Shown: one piece after another, positions 52,819 to 61,037 of the stretch
Numbering within the stretch: position 1 is the first letter of the stretch
Layout: each line of letters begins with the position of its first letter
Assembly: GCA_023382655.1 (NCBI GenBank)
Contig: JAHDWK010000005.1
Location: 284,138 to 348,137 of the forward strand
DNA: 64,000 nt
Direction: 5' to 3'
Source of the DNA: Anaerolineae bacterium
GTDB taxonomy: Bacteria; Chloroflexota; Anaerolineae; Promineifilales; Promineifilaceae
Translations under genes and position numbers: made by a program
The notes under the pieces: generated by a model
The model's input: only the letters and a program-made list of their open reading frames with translations
What the model was told of the DNA's origin: nothing
The model's database searches: none

Positions 52819-54755
52819 ACGCCCAAATTTGCCATATCGCCTAGAGTGTCTGCGCCAACGGCCGTTAGCCGTTCCCCTGTCTCGCGCAAATACAAACCGG
52901 CGCGCAACTGATATTCTCCCGCCGGTAGATCGGGCGGCAAGGGGATGGTGTGACTATCTTTCACGATGTCGCCAGACTGCCAGCGGGTGGTGGGGGCCAG
53001 CCCGATCACCGGCACGCTATCTGCCTGTGCCACAATTTCGCCATTCTGGTTAAGGACGTGGATAAAGACGTCATAACTGGCGGTGACGGGCTGCTCACTT
53101 TGCCAGTACAAAGCGAGCGCGATCTGGTCGCCGATGGTCAGGTCATAGCCCAACAGTCGGATTTTGTGGCCAAAGAGAGCGGCAATAGGAACGGTGGGCA
53201 CGGCCGTTGCCCGGTAAGGCCAGTACACCACTTCATAAATGAAAGCCCGCTGCTCGCCAATGACTGTTTTGGTTTCGGCCACAAATTGCGCCCGTTCGGT
53301 CATGATCAGTGGATTGGTCGCCACTTCCCAATGCCACTCCGGGAAGACGGCCAGATAGTCGGGCTGCAATGCGGATAACAGGCGGGCAGTGGCTTCGTTG
53401 CGCGGTCGCCCTTCTGGTTCCCCCTTGATCACCGGCCACATTTCCGGCGAGATGAGGCCGTTCAGGTCAAGCAGCCGCCGGCCGGAGAGGAAACCAATCG
53501 CGCCAATGTCATCCACCGCAATCAGCGCATCCGGGGGGGTGTTTTCGGCCAACCAATGACCAATGGCCACGTCTATGGTGATGATTTCCTGGCTGTTCTG
53601 GCCCAGGGTGGTAGCCCACTGCGGTAGGGTACGCCCCCCGGCAAGCACCAAAAGAAGGATGACCACTGCCGGAAACACCACCTTTGTCCATCTGGACTGC
53701 GGCCATAACCGTTGAATTTGCCCCCACAGCCATTGCAGACCCAACACGGCCGTAACCATTTGCAGCGGGATGAGGGGGAGGGTGTAACGGCCGTAATGCC
53801 ACACCTGGTCAATGATAAACCCCACAAACAGGGGCAGGAGCAGCAGCCAGGCGACCGCCAACCGGCTGCGCCGCCATAACGGCCATAACCCGGCCAACAG
53901 CAATAACAAAGCCACGGGATTATCGCGCCAGTGAAAGGCAACCGTTTCCATGAGGGTGCGCCAGCTAAAGAGATATTTGGAACCGGCTTTGGCATAAAAG
54001 GTGTTGGGCAACGGATGCCCCGTCACACTCAGGCTAAACAAGATGTAAGGTAGCGCCACCAGCAGATACACCACCAGCGCCACCCCCACCTGCCGCACCA
54101 GCCCCCTGACATTGACCATTGACCATTGATCATTGACCCTTACCCATTGATAGGCGGTATCGGCCAGCGCCAGAGCAAACAAGAGATGCCCTTCGGGACG
54201 AATCTGGCTGGAGAGGGCGAAGAGGAGGGTGGGCCACGGCCGTAACCCATCCCGGCTGTACACCCAGATAGCCGCCAGACTGAGTGCGGCAAAAGCGGTC
54301 GTCTCCATGCCCGCCAGCCCGGCCCACAAAAAGCGCCCGGCCAACAGCGTGCCCAGCGCCGCCAGCAGCGCCATCCCTTGATGACGGCCGACCCACCAGG
54401 TAAAACCATACGCCAACCAGGCGGCCAATAGCATAAATCCGGCACTCAAAATGAGCGAGGCGACCAAAAAATGTTCTGCTTCGGTGGTAAACAGGCCGAC
54501 ACCGGCTAACAGCAGCGTCCACAGCGGAGCAGTAGAACCTGGTTGGGGATCGCCAGGGTTGTAGCTGAAGCCATGTCCCTGGCTGAGGTTGCGGGCAAAT
54601 TGAAAGTGTATCCAGGCGTCATCCAATGGCGCGCCTAACTGCCCACCGGTAATGGCCAGCGAAGTACGGAGAAAATAAGCTAATAAGAGGAGGGCTACGG
54701 CCGTGACTATCCCCAACAAGACCCAGTGTGAATAACGTTGGTATGTGCTCATCAT
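52803..54755 (-). CDS. GT-C-like integral membrane protein
   Basis: A 650-residue protein with about ten membrane helices in the first 420 residues (e.g. VLLGIVTAVALLLLAYFL, LVASLILSAGFMLLAAWLAY, VALVVYLLVALPYILFSL). A large C-terminal domain outside the membrane follows. GGQLGAPLDDAWIHFQFARN contains the acidic DD motif in the first loop, as in GT-C glycosyltransferases (ArnT/PMT-like), and GSTAPLWTLLLAG and ALSSQIRPEGHLL are typical. The sugar donor would be lipid-linked and the acceptor is unknown. A DNA word array inside a loop gives VRVNDQWSMVNVRG at about 203-217. It is a single gene converging with the SH3 gene. Confidence 0.82.
   Translation of the reverse strand: MMSTYQRYSHWVLLGIVTAVALLLLAYFLRTSLAITGGQLGAPLDDAWIHFQFARNLSQGHGFSYNPGDPQPGSTAPLWTLLLAGVGLFTTEAEHFLVASLILSAGFMLLAAWLAYGFTWWVGRHQGMALLAALGTLLAGRFLWAGLAGMETTAFAALSLAAIWVYSRDGLRPWPTLLFALSSQIRPEGHLLFALALADTAYQWVRVNDQWSMVNVRGLVRQVGVALVVYLLVALPYILFSLSVTGHPLPNTFYAKAGSKYLFSWRTLMETVAFHWRDNPVALLLLLAGLWPLWRRSRLAVAWLLLLPLFVGFIIDQVWHYGRYTLPLIPLQMVTAVLGLQWLWGQIQRLWPQSRWTKVVFPAVVILLLVLAGGRTLPQWATTLGQNSQEIITIDVAIGHWLAENTPPDALIAVDDIGAIGFLSGRRLLDLNGLISPEMWPVIKGEPEGRPRNEATARLLSALQPDYLAVFPEWHWEVATNPLIMTERAQFVAETKTVIGEQRAFIYEVVYWPYRATAVPTVPIAALFGHKIRLLGYDLTIGDQIALALYWQSEQPVTASYDVFIHVLNQNGEIVAQADSVPVIGLAPTTRWQSGDIVKDSHTIPLPPDLPAGEYQLRAGLYLRETGERLTAVGADTLGDMANLGVIHKP
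54106..54150. repeat. TTGACCA word array inside the GT-C-like gene
   Basis: Four copies of ATTGACC/ATTGATC in frame, encoding NDQWSMVNV on the minus strand, within a loop between predicted membrane helices. Confidence 0.75.
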
Positions 54756-54838
54756 TGCCCGCGATTCTATCAGCTTGTGGGGGCTATGCCAGAGCGCAGA
54801 CCGGGTGCATCCCGGCTAGAAGTGGGGATAATCAGGTG

Positions 54839-55486
54839 ATGGCGAAACACAAAGACCGGGAATTTGGGCAAGAGTTGTTTGCCAGACTGGAACAGTTGAC
54901 GGGAACAACTCACTTAAACGGAGGCGAGGCTTTAGCCGAACCTCAAGAACTGCGCAAAATGAAAAAGTTCCGCTTTCAACTGTTGCACCGCTGGCTGGTG
55001 TCTCACTTCGCCCCCTGCCGCGTGGCGGATATTGCCGGGGGCAAAGGGTTGCTGGCCTATTTGCTGCAAGAAAGTGGCTGGCAGGCGACGGTCATTGATC
55101 CCCATTACCAGGAATTAACCGATAAATACAAAGACATTGCCACCGGTCAGCGTGTGAAGCTGGCAGCGACAACCGGCGTGCCGCACACGGGCAAGCCATT
55201 TACCAAAGAGATGGCGGCTGATTTTGATCTGCTGGTGGGGATGCACGCGCATGGCTGCAATGTGGAAATTATTGAAGCGGCGGCCGAATATGGTTGCGGT
55301 TTTGTCCTGTTTCCCTGCTGCGTTATTGGCGAGCCGTTTGTGCCCCCGCCGGGTGAACACTGGCTGGAAAGCCTGGCGGTCTATGCCCTGCGCCAGGGAC
55401 ACACGGTGATCCCGTTTCGGCTGAACTTCAAGGGGCAAAATATCGGTTTGTATGGGGTGGGGCGAGATACACAAAAACGGGCATAA
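54839..55486 (+). CDS. SAM-methyltransferase-like protein
   Basis: A 215-residue cytoplasmic protein. CRVADIAGGKGLLAYLLQES is motif I of a Rossmann methyltransferase (DxxGGxG), followed by WQATVIDPHYQ (acidic residue after strand 2) and FDLLVGMHAHGCNVEIIEAA (strand 4). FVLFPCCVIGEPFVPPPGEH with its Pro-Cys-Cys turn is close to the small-molecule or rRNA methyltransferase type with a PCC motif. The substrate is unknown. ATG 54839 is the first codon after the divergent promoter region and matches the charged N-terminus MAKHKDREFGQEL. A strong terminator follows immediately. Confidence 0.75.
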   Translation: MAKHKDREFGQELFARLEQLTGTTHLNGGEALAEPQELRKMKKFRFQLLHRWLVSHFAPCRVADIAGGKGLLAYLLQESGWQATVIDPHYQELTDKYKDIATGQRVKLAATTGVPHTGKPFTKEMAADFDLLVGMHAHGCNVEIIEAAAEYGCGFVLFPCCVIGEPFVPPPGEHWLESLAVYALRQGHTVIPFRLNFKGQNIGLYGVGRDTQKRA

Positions 55487-55487
55487 A

Positions 55488-55524
55488 AAACGGCCGTTGC
55501 CAGAATTTCTGACAACGGCCGTTT
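55488..55524. terminator. terminator with two ACGGCCGT arms
   Basis: Arms 55488-55504 and 55508-55524 (17 bp, one mismatch) contain AAACGGCCGTTG and complement, followed by a T-rich run (CTATTTGTTTT). It begins right after the methyltransferase stop and faces the convergent RRM gene. Confidence 0.85.
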
Positions 55525-55573
55525 AGCTATTTGTTTTGACGTGAGTTTGCCCGGTTAAAGGGGCAGTTCACTT

Positions 55574-55933
55574 TTACCAGCGGTTGTTACCACCACCGCT
55601 GCTCTTGGAATAATCATTACGGCGGTTACGGTTGTTGCCGCCATATTGACCACCACCACTGCGCTGACCACCACCACCGGAACGTTCTTCACGGGGTTTG
55701 GCTTCGTTAACGCGCAGATCACGGCCGTCAATATCTTTGCCATCTAACGCCTTAATCGCGGCATTGGCGGCTGATGTTTCCATCTCTACAAAACAAAAGC
55801 CACGAAAGCGACCGGTATCCCGGTCTGTAATCATAGCCACGGATTCAACGGCGCCATGTTCGGCGAACAATTCACGAACTTGCTCTTCGGTGGCGTCAAA
55901 CGACAAATTTCCAACATACAATTTTTTCGACAA
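55574..55933 (-). CDS. RRM RNA-binding protein with Gly/Arg-rich tail
   Basis: A 119-residue RNA-binding protein of the bacterial Rbp type. One RRM has RNP2 KLYVGNL (residues about 4-10) and RNP1 RGFCFVEM, followed by a tail rich in Gly, Arg, Asn and Gln (RSGGGGQRSGGGQYGGNNRN). The start is placed at TTG 55933: AGGAGA lies ten bases upstream and the conserved fold begins two codons later (LSKKLYVGN), while no in-frame ATG is near. Such proteins rise in the cold and bind U- or G-rich RNA. The tail may drive condensation. It is convergent with the methyltransferase gene. Confidence 0.92.
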   Translation of the reverse strand: MSKKLYVGNLSFDATEEQVRELFAEHGAVESVAMITDRDTGRFRGFCFVEMETSAANAAIKALDGKDIDGRDLRVNEAKPREERSGGGGQRSGGGQYGGNNRNRRNDYSKSSGGGNNRW

Positions 55934-56085
55934 TTTATTCAGGTCTCCTAAACTCAAATCTGGCACTGCTAACTGTGTATTCCAGCCCAGACACCAATAT
56001 AACAGAGAGCAGCATACACACATTTGCCGACAATACCAGGGCAACGGCCGTTATCGAGGCATACGCTCATAATTGCGCCCGGCTG

Positions 56086-58071
56086 TTACTCGGCCCGCAC
56101 GTAATCCAGATAGAACGTACCGCTGCCGCTGACCCAGATATACATGCCGTTGAGTTGGCTGAGGTCGGGGGTGGCGCAGCCCAGACTGAGCAGGTCTAGT
56201 TCGATGGTGGTGGTGCTGCCGGCGTTCACCCAGCCCCATGTGCCCTGGCACCATTCCCAACTGCTGCCCAGCTGCAAGGCGATGTTGGTGGATGTGCCCG
56301 CGCCCAATGTTTGCAGGTCAATTTGGATGGTGGTTTTGCCGCTGATGTCCAGCGGGGTGGGGAAGGCGAGGCCGAACCAGCCGCCGTCGGCGGTGTCCAC
56401 TTGCAGACTGTAGCTGCCGTCGGTGGCAAAGGCGCTGCTCTGGGAGGTTGTCCCGGCATTCGTTTGCCAGCTTGCCGAAGCCCAGCCTTCTGTGCCTGTT
56501 TCAAAGGAGGCGATGAGGATGGCGGCAGTGGGATTGGGCAAGACGGTGACAACAAGGGAAGCCACATTAGAGAGACGGCCGTCGCTGTCCAGCACCGTAT
56601 AACTTCCCTCAGCCCTCCCGGAAAATCCGGCGGCAGGGGTAAACTGCACGTTGCCATCCGATTGCCACACGAACGTGCCACCGCTGACGGCATGGCTGAG
56701 TTGTTGGCTCGGTGTAGCCGGGTCCAGGTCCAGGGAGGCGGCGTCCAGCGTCGCCCCGCCGTAGGTAATGTCATTGGCCAGGGGGGTGAGGGTCACGGCC
56801 GTGTCAAAGGGGGTGACGCCCGTGTCCTGGTCGGCCACCGGCGGGAACACCAACGGCGCGTTGGCATCCATCATTGCTGAAAAGTTGCTCAGCGTGGTGC
56901 AAACCGGGCTGCCGCAATAAACGGTAAAACCATCATAATCGGGGTACAAAGTGCCATCATCCTGTACGCCGGACAAAATCCAATACAATGCGCCGGTGCC
57001 ACCATCGTTAAAGACGGTGTCTGTCCATTCCTTGTAGACCACGTTGCGAATGCTTTTGTCATGCAAACCAAATTCGCCCAACATAGCCGGTTTGCGAATG
57101 GTAGCGGCGTCGGCGATGTGGCGGGCGATCCAGGCTGTGCTCCAGGCCACGTCTTTGCCCCAATGGTCTGGATAGAGATGATAAGACATTACATCCACCT
57201 TGCGCAGGCGGGAGAGGGCGATGCTGTCTACGCCTTCGTTACAATTTTCCGTCCAGTCGGCCGCGCCCGGAATACAATAAAACCCCTCATCACCCACGCC
57301 AACTAACTGCGCGGAGGCATTCTGCTTGATGAAAGTTGACATTTCGTCGGCCCAATTGACCAGAGTTTCGGTGGTGCAGTTGGGCGAGCGGGGATATGCG
57401 CCGCTGCCGATGCAGCGGGGTTCATTCGCCAGTTCCCACATCATAATGGTGGGGTCTTCTTTGTAACGCAGGCCAGTGTAAATGTTGGTACGGTTCAGCA
57501 GGTGACTTATCCAATCTTTGTACCACTGGCGGATGACGGGGTCGGAGTAAAATTCGTCGTGATAGCTGCCGCCGCGCCAGCGCACGTATTGGTCCATGCC
57601 GCCAAAGTCGGCCCAGTTGTTGGTGAGCGGGATGATGAGGCGGACGCCTTCTTGCCCGGCTTTGTAGATGACGTAATCGAGCCGTTGCAGACCATCGGGG
57701 CCGTCATTGAAGGCGGGCGCGGCGCCGTCCCAATAGTGAAAATAAACGCCATCGGCTTTACCGTGAATGGAGTTGGAGCCATCCTGGTTGCCGATGTCCA
57801 GAAAGCCCCAGGTGCGCACGACATTGAGGTCGTGTGCGGCGGCTGTTTCCAGCACGTCATCTACCATCAGTTGGGACTTGTACATCAGGTAATAGTTGTT
57901 GGTGCCGGCAAAGCGGAACTCCTGGCCGTTTAGCATCAGGTGGGGACCAACGCGGCGGACGAAGTTGTGGGGATTACCGGCCTGGGTGGTGGGCACGGCC
58001 GTGGCCGCCAGCAGCAGCGCCGCACACAACACAAAAAAGATCATCAATTTGGGTAACTGTTGTTTAGACAT
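56086..58071 (-). CDS. secreted GH5-family beta-mannanase
   Basis: A 661-residue exported glycosidase. The signal peptide (PKLMIFFVLCAALLLAATAV) ends near residue 31. The GH5 barrel has the acid/base Glu217 in MWELANEPRC and the nucleophile Glu343 in AMLGEFGLHD; NFVRRVGPHLMLNGQEFRFA and VVRTWGFLDIG are typical of the mannanase subfamily 7. After the barrel come an immunoglobulin-like region (about 430-520) and a C-terminal carbohydrate-binding-like domain (IDLQTLGAGTSTNIALQLGS to GTFYLDYVRAE). GAGGAGG before ATG 58071 fixes the start. It follows the GH130 phosphorylase and LacI genes: secreted mannan cleavage, then intracellular phosphorolysis. Confidence 0.93.
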   Translation of the reverse strand: MSKQQLPKLMIFFVLCAALLLAATAVPTTQAGNPHNFVRRVGPHLMLNGQEFRFAGTNNYYLMYKSQLMVDDVLETAAAHDLNVVRTWGFLDIGNQDGSNSIHGKADGVYFHYWDGAAPAFNDGPDGLQRLDYVIYKAGQEGVRLIIPLTNNWADFGGMDQYVRWRGGSYHDEFYSDPVIRQWYKDWISHLLNRTNIYTGLRYKEDPTIMMWELANEPRCIGSGAYPRSPNCTTETLVNWADEMSTFIKQNASAQLVGVGDEGFYCIPGAADWTENCNEGVDSIALSRLRKVDVMSYHLYPDHWGKDVAWSTAWIARHIADAATIRKPAMLGEFGLHDKSIRNVVYKEWTDTVFNDGGTGALYWILSGVQDDGTLYPDYDGFTVYCGSPVCTTLSNFSAMMDANAPLVFPPVADQDTGVTPFDTAVTLTPLANDITYGGATLDAASLDLDPATPSQQLSHAVSGGTFVWQSDGNVQFTPAAGFSGRAEGSYTVLDSDGRLSNVASLVVTVLPNPTAAILIASFETGTEGWASASWQTNAGTTSQSSAFATDGSYSLQVDTADGGWFGLAFPTPLDISGKTTIQIDLQTLGAGTSTNIALQLGSSWEWCQGTWGWVNAGSTTTIELDLLSLGCATPDLSQLNGMYIWVSGSGTFYLDYVRAE

Positions 58072-58225
58072 GCGTTTCCTCCTCGCAAGGTACAAAGGGC
58101 ATAACGCCGGGACAGAGCCAGTGCGTTGTGCCGGGGGGAAGGTTATAATGGGTCGTGGTAAAGGTTTGTCTTTTTGGATTGCTTCTCAGCCCAAGATTCA
58201 TTCCATAGGCAAATCTCCTTCAGAC

Positions 58226-58260
58226 AGAGCTGGCAACGGGTAACGGCCGTTGCCAGCTCT
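58226..58260. terminator. hairpin between the GH130 and GH5 genes
   Basis: Perfect 14-bp arms AGAGCTGGCAACGG (58226-58239) and complement (58247-58260), 7-base loop, four bases after the GH130 stop codon on the minus strand. It can reduce read-through into the GH5 gene and so set the enzyme ratio. Confidence 0.7.
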
Positions 58261-58264
58261 TTTG

Positions 58265-59248
58265 TTATAGCGCGTTTGTCTTTACAAAATCAATCACCTC
58301 GTCCACATAGGCAAAGGCCAGGCCGACGACGGTATCCGCACCACCGTAGTAGATGGTCAGACGGCCGGTGCTGGCGTCGGCCAGAGCCGCGCAGGGAAAA
58401 GCGACGTTGGGCACATCGCCGGTGCGTTCATAAGGGGCCTGGGGGGCCAGCAAGTATGGTTCACCCCGCGCAATCACTTTCCAGGGCTGGTCTAAATCCA
58501 GCAGCGCCGCACCAAAGCTGTAGACAAAACCATTGCAAGAGGTGAGGACGCCATGATAGATGAGCAGCCAGCCTTCGCTGGTTTCAATGGGGATTGGCCC
58601 GGCGCCAATTTTGGTAGACTGCCAGCCACCGGCTGTGCCCATAACAAAACGGTGGCAACCCCAATGAGTCATGTCGGGGCTTTCACTGTAGTAGATGTCG
58701 CCGAAGGGGGTATGGCCGTTGTCGCTGGGGCGGCTGAGCATGGCGTATTTGCCGTTGATGCGCCGGGGAAAGAGGACGCCGTTGCGATTGAAAGGCAGGT
58801 AAGCGTTCTCTAACTGGTAGAAGGTTTCAAAATCAGTGGTGTAGCCGACGCCGATGGTGGGGCCATGGTAGCCATTGCACCAGGTGACGTAGTAACGGTC
58901 TTCCAGCCAGATGACGCGGGGGTCATAGGCGTATTGGAAGTCGTTGATTTCGGCGGCTCTGGCATTGGCCGGTTGGAACTGAATGCGCTCGTTCTGTATT
59001 TGCCAGTTGATGCCGTCTTCGCTGCGGCCGCTGTGCAATTGCATTTGCCGGGTTTTGCTGTCACAGCGGAAGACGCCGGCAAAGTTCTCGCCATAGGGCA
59101 CAACGGCGCTGTTGAAGATGCTGTTGCTGCTGGGGATGTGGTCGTGGTTGATGATGGGGTTCTGGTTAAAACGCCAGACGACATCATGTTGGCCGGATGG
59201 CCGTTCCTGCCAGGGTATGTTGGGTAAGGGGTTGCCGATGATGGGCAT
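58265..59248 (-). CDS. GH130 mannoside phosphorylase
   Basis: A 327-residue five-bladed beta-propeller enzyme. The catalytic Asp109 lies in [20 protein letters not shown], and [20 protein letters not shown] is the family start. RIKGKY-like [41 protein letters not shown] and [20 protein letters not shown] are the family's remaining blocks. GH130 enzymes split beta-1,4-mannobiose, mannosyl-glucose or mannosyl-GlcNAc with phosphate to give mannose-1-phosphate in the cytoplasm. No signal peptide is seen. The gene lies between lacI and the secreted mannanase gene, supporting mannan use. Confidence 0.94.
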   Translation of the reverse strand: MPIIGNPLPNIPWQERPSGQHDVVWRFNQNPIINHDHIPSSNSIFNSAVVPYGENFAGVFRCDSKTRQMQLHSGRSEDGINWQIQNERIQFQPANARAAEINDFQYAYDPRVIWLEDRYYVTWCNGYHGPTIGVGYTTDFETFYQLENAYLPFNRNGVLFPRRINGKYAMLSRPSDNGHTPFGDIYYSESPDMTHWGCHRFVMGTAGGWQSTKIGAGPIPIETSEGWLLIYHGVLTSCNGFVYSFGAALLDLDQPWKVIARGEPYLLAPQAPYERTGDVPNVAFPCAALADASTGRLTIYYGGADTVVGLAFAYVDEVIDFVKTNAL

Positions 59249-59261
59249 GTGGTTCTCCTAT

Positions 59262-59325
59262 TGGGAATGAGATTAGCAGATTGAGGGATTGAGGGATCAA
59301 ATCTCTCAATCCCTCAATCTCTTTT
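59262..59325. repeat. GAGATTAGCAGATTGAGGGATT word array with inverted copy
   Basis: Direct words AGATTGAGGGATTGAGGGAT are followed by AATCTCTCAATCCCTCAATCTC. The right part encodes the last residues (KKRD and stop) of the LacI-type regulator. The words resemble those at 9314, 11231 and 30877. Confidence 0.85.
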
Positions 59326-60360
59326 TTTTACTGAAAGTCGTTCAATCAGCGACGGCCGTATAATCGTGCGCACGGTTCCCGCCGCTGGAAATTCAATCCG
59401 GTTAAAAAGTAGCTGTGCCGCCAGCCGCCCCATACCCATTTTGTCAATGCGCATGGTCGTCAGAGTGGGCGTGATGTGCTGCGCCAAGAAGATGTTGTCA
59501 AACCCGATGATGGAGACGTCGCCCGGTATGCTTTTGCCTTCGGCCTGGAGGGCTTGCATAAGGGCAATGGCAATCTCGTCGTTGGCCGCGAAAACGGCCG
59601 TGACCTCTGGGTGTTGGCGCAGGTAGGCGAGGGTGGTGGGTACGGCCGTGTCCTGTTGTAGCGAACTGTCCGCAAAATGGGGCACTAACTGATAATCGGC
59701 GATAGCCCGTATATACCCCTCACGCCGCTCCTGGATGGAGGGGTAGGTATGGGGTTGGCTGCCCACCAGGGCAATGTGGTGGTGTCCATTGTCAATCAGG
59801 TAGCGGGTAGCCTCGTAAGCGCCGGTGAAATTGTCGGTGACGACGGCATCAAAGGGGTCGCCATCGGCGTAAGCATCCACCAGTACCACCGGCATGTCTT
59901 GTTGTTGGAAAACGGCCAGTATGGCGTCATTCAGATGCGCGCCCACCAGCAGCAGCCCGTCCGCCTCTTGCCGCCGCAGCAGGCGCGGCGGTTCCAGCAA
60001 ATTATTCTCCTCATCTACGGGCAGGTGGGCGTAAAAAAGATTGATATGGCGTTGGCGGCAGGTGGCTTCAATACCTGCCAAAACGGGGGCGTAAAACTGG
60101 TTGGTCGCCAGTACATCATTGGCGCGGGTTTTAAGCAGCAGGCCAATACTGTGAATTTCGGTGTGGATGGTGGCGCCCCAGGTAGTTTTGGGTATGTAGC
60201 CCAGCCGTTGCGCCGTGTCCACCACCCGTTGGCGAGTTTGACTGCTGATGCCCGGTTTGTCGCGCAGCGCCAGAGAGACAGTGGCCGGGGAGACGCCACT
60301 GTCTCGGGCGATATCGTGGATGGTAATTTTGCTCTGTCCGTTTTCGCTGCGGCTGCTCAT
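59314..60360 (-). CDS. LacI-family regulator of the mannan genes
   Basis: A 348-residue LacI/GalR repressor. The DNA-binding part is ITIHDIARDSGVSPATVSLA with hinge RQRVVDTAQRLGYIP. The periplasmic-binding-like ligand domain has HSIGLLLKTRANDVLATNQF, EADGLLLVGAHLND, DNFTGAYEATRYLIDNGHHH, AVFAANDEIAIALMQALQAE and PGDVSIIGFDNIFLAQHITP. It most likely senses a manno-oligosaccharide because GH130 and GH5 genes follow on the same strand. ATG 60360 is the start: a good promoter lies at 60407-60435, which excludes an upstream in-frame codon. Repeats of AAATTTAG in its leader are likely operators. Confidence 0.93.
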   Translation of the reverse strand: MSSRSENGQSKITIHDIARDSGVSPATVSLALRDKPGISSQTRQRVVDTAQRLGYIPKTTWGATIHTEIHSIGLLLKTRANDVLATNQFYAPVLAGIEATCRQRHINLFYAHLPVDEENNLLEPPRLLRRQEADGLLLVGAHLNDAILAVFQQQDMPVVLVDAYADGDPFDAVVTDNFTGAYEATRYLIDNGHHHIALVGSQPHTYPSIQERREGYIRAIADYQLVPHFADSSLQQDTAVPTTLAYLRQHPEVTAVFAANDEIAIALMQALQAEGKSIPGDVSIIGFDNIFLAQHITPTLTTMRIDKMGMGRLAAQLLFNRIEFPAAGTVRTIIRPSLIERLSVKKRD

Positions 60361-60370
60361 GGCATTTCGT

Positions 60371-60447
60371 AAAAATTTACCAATATCTACTGAAAAATTT
60401 AGTGAAATTTTATTGAATTTAGCTAACCCTGTCAAGAATTTAGTGGA
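60371..60447 (-). promoter_or_regulatory. lacI promoter with AAATTTAG operator repeats
   Basis: On the minus strand TTGACA (60435-60430), a 17-base spacer and TAAAAT (60412-60407) form a near-consensus promoter. Four copies of (G/A)AATTTA(G/C) at about 60373, 60395, 60416 and 60437 overlap and flank it; AAATTTAGTGAAATTT (60395-60410) is nearly symmetric. This suits repression by the LacI protein encoded just downstream. Confidence 0.7.
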
Positions 60448-60539
60448 TCATTCAGGCAGATTGTCTGAGTGAAAAACGGCTGTTGCCTAACCACCGTCTA
60501 TAGCTGAAAATACCACCCACGTTTGCCCAAAAGGAGAGA

Positions 60540-60887
60540 ATGATGGCAGTGATTAAGCCAACGGCCGTGACCGCCGATAAAAACCAACGCCTATTGCTCA
60601 TTCAGTGGGATGATGGGCATACCAGCCGCTTGTCCTATGCCGGGTTGCGGGCTAACTGCCCCTGCGTGGAATGCAAAGGGGGGCATCTGTACATGGGCAC
60701 ACCACCTGATTTAGAGGCGATGCGGGATACGCCCAACGAGGGTATCACCATTGAACAAATTCAAGCAGTCGGCGCTTACGCGCTGCAATTCCAATGGAGC
60801 GATGGGCATTATACCGGCATTTACACCTGGGAATATCTGCGCCTGGCAGACCCGGATGCGCCGGATGCTCTTCTTGAATCTGGTTAA
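60540..60887 (+). CDS. DUF971 domain protein
   Basis: A 115-residue protein, the DUF971 fold alone: LLLIQWDDGHTSRLSYAGLR, then ANCPCVECKGG (CxxC-type pair for metal), then GITIEQIQAVGAYALQFQWS and DGHYTGIYTWEYLRL. The domain is also the N-terminal part of gamma-butyrobetaine hydroxylase and occurs near Mrp/ApbC Fe-S carriers. A role in Fe-S or metal handling is suggested by that, not by neighbours here. AAGGAGAG precedes ATG 60540/60543; which of the two Met codons is used cannot be decided. Confidence 0.9.
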   Translation: MMAVIKPTAVTADKNQRLLLIQWDDGHTSRLSYAGLRANCPCVECKGGHLYMGTPPDLEAMRDTPNEGITIEQIQAVGAYALQFQWSDGHYTGIYTWEYLRLADPDAPDALLESG

Positions 60888-60977
60888 CCTTGTCAAGTTT
60901 TTTTGCCAGTTTTTTATCACCCATCACCATATGGCGTATCCAGACAGGGTTACGTCATACGCAGTCTCTCCTTGCCC

Positions 60978-61005
60978 TTGCTTGCCTTATTTCCTTGCCT
61001 ATAAT
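60978..61005 (+). promoter_or_regulatory. promoter of the metal-binding lipoprotein gene
   Basis: TTGCTT (60978-60983), a 16-base spacer and TATAAT (61000-61005). The -10 box overlaps the left arm of the palindrome at 61003-61023. Confidence 0.65.
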
Positions 61006-61023
61006 TGATATAAAGTATCAATT
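61003..61023. promoter_or_regulatory. palindromic operator, probably for a metalloregulator
   Basis: Perfect 8-bp arms AATTGATA and TATCAATT separated by TAAAG overlap the -10 box and the expected transcription start of the ZnuA-like gene. Position and shape fit repression by a Zur, MntR or DtxR-type protein when metal is plentiful. AAGGAGA follows directly. Confidence 0.7.
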
Positions 61024-61037
61024 AAGGAGAATGGAAT

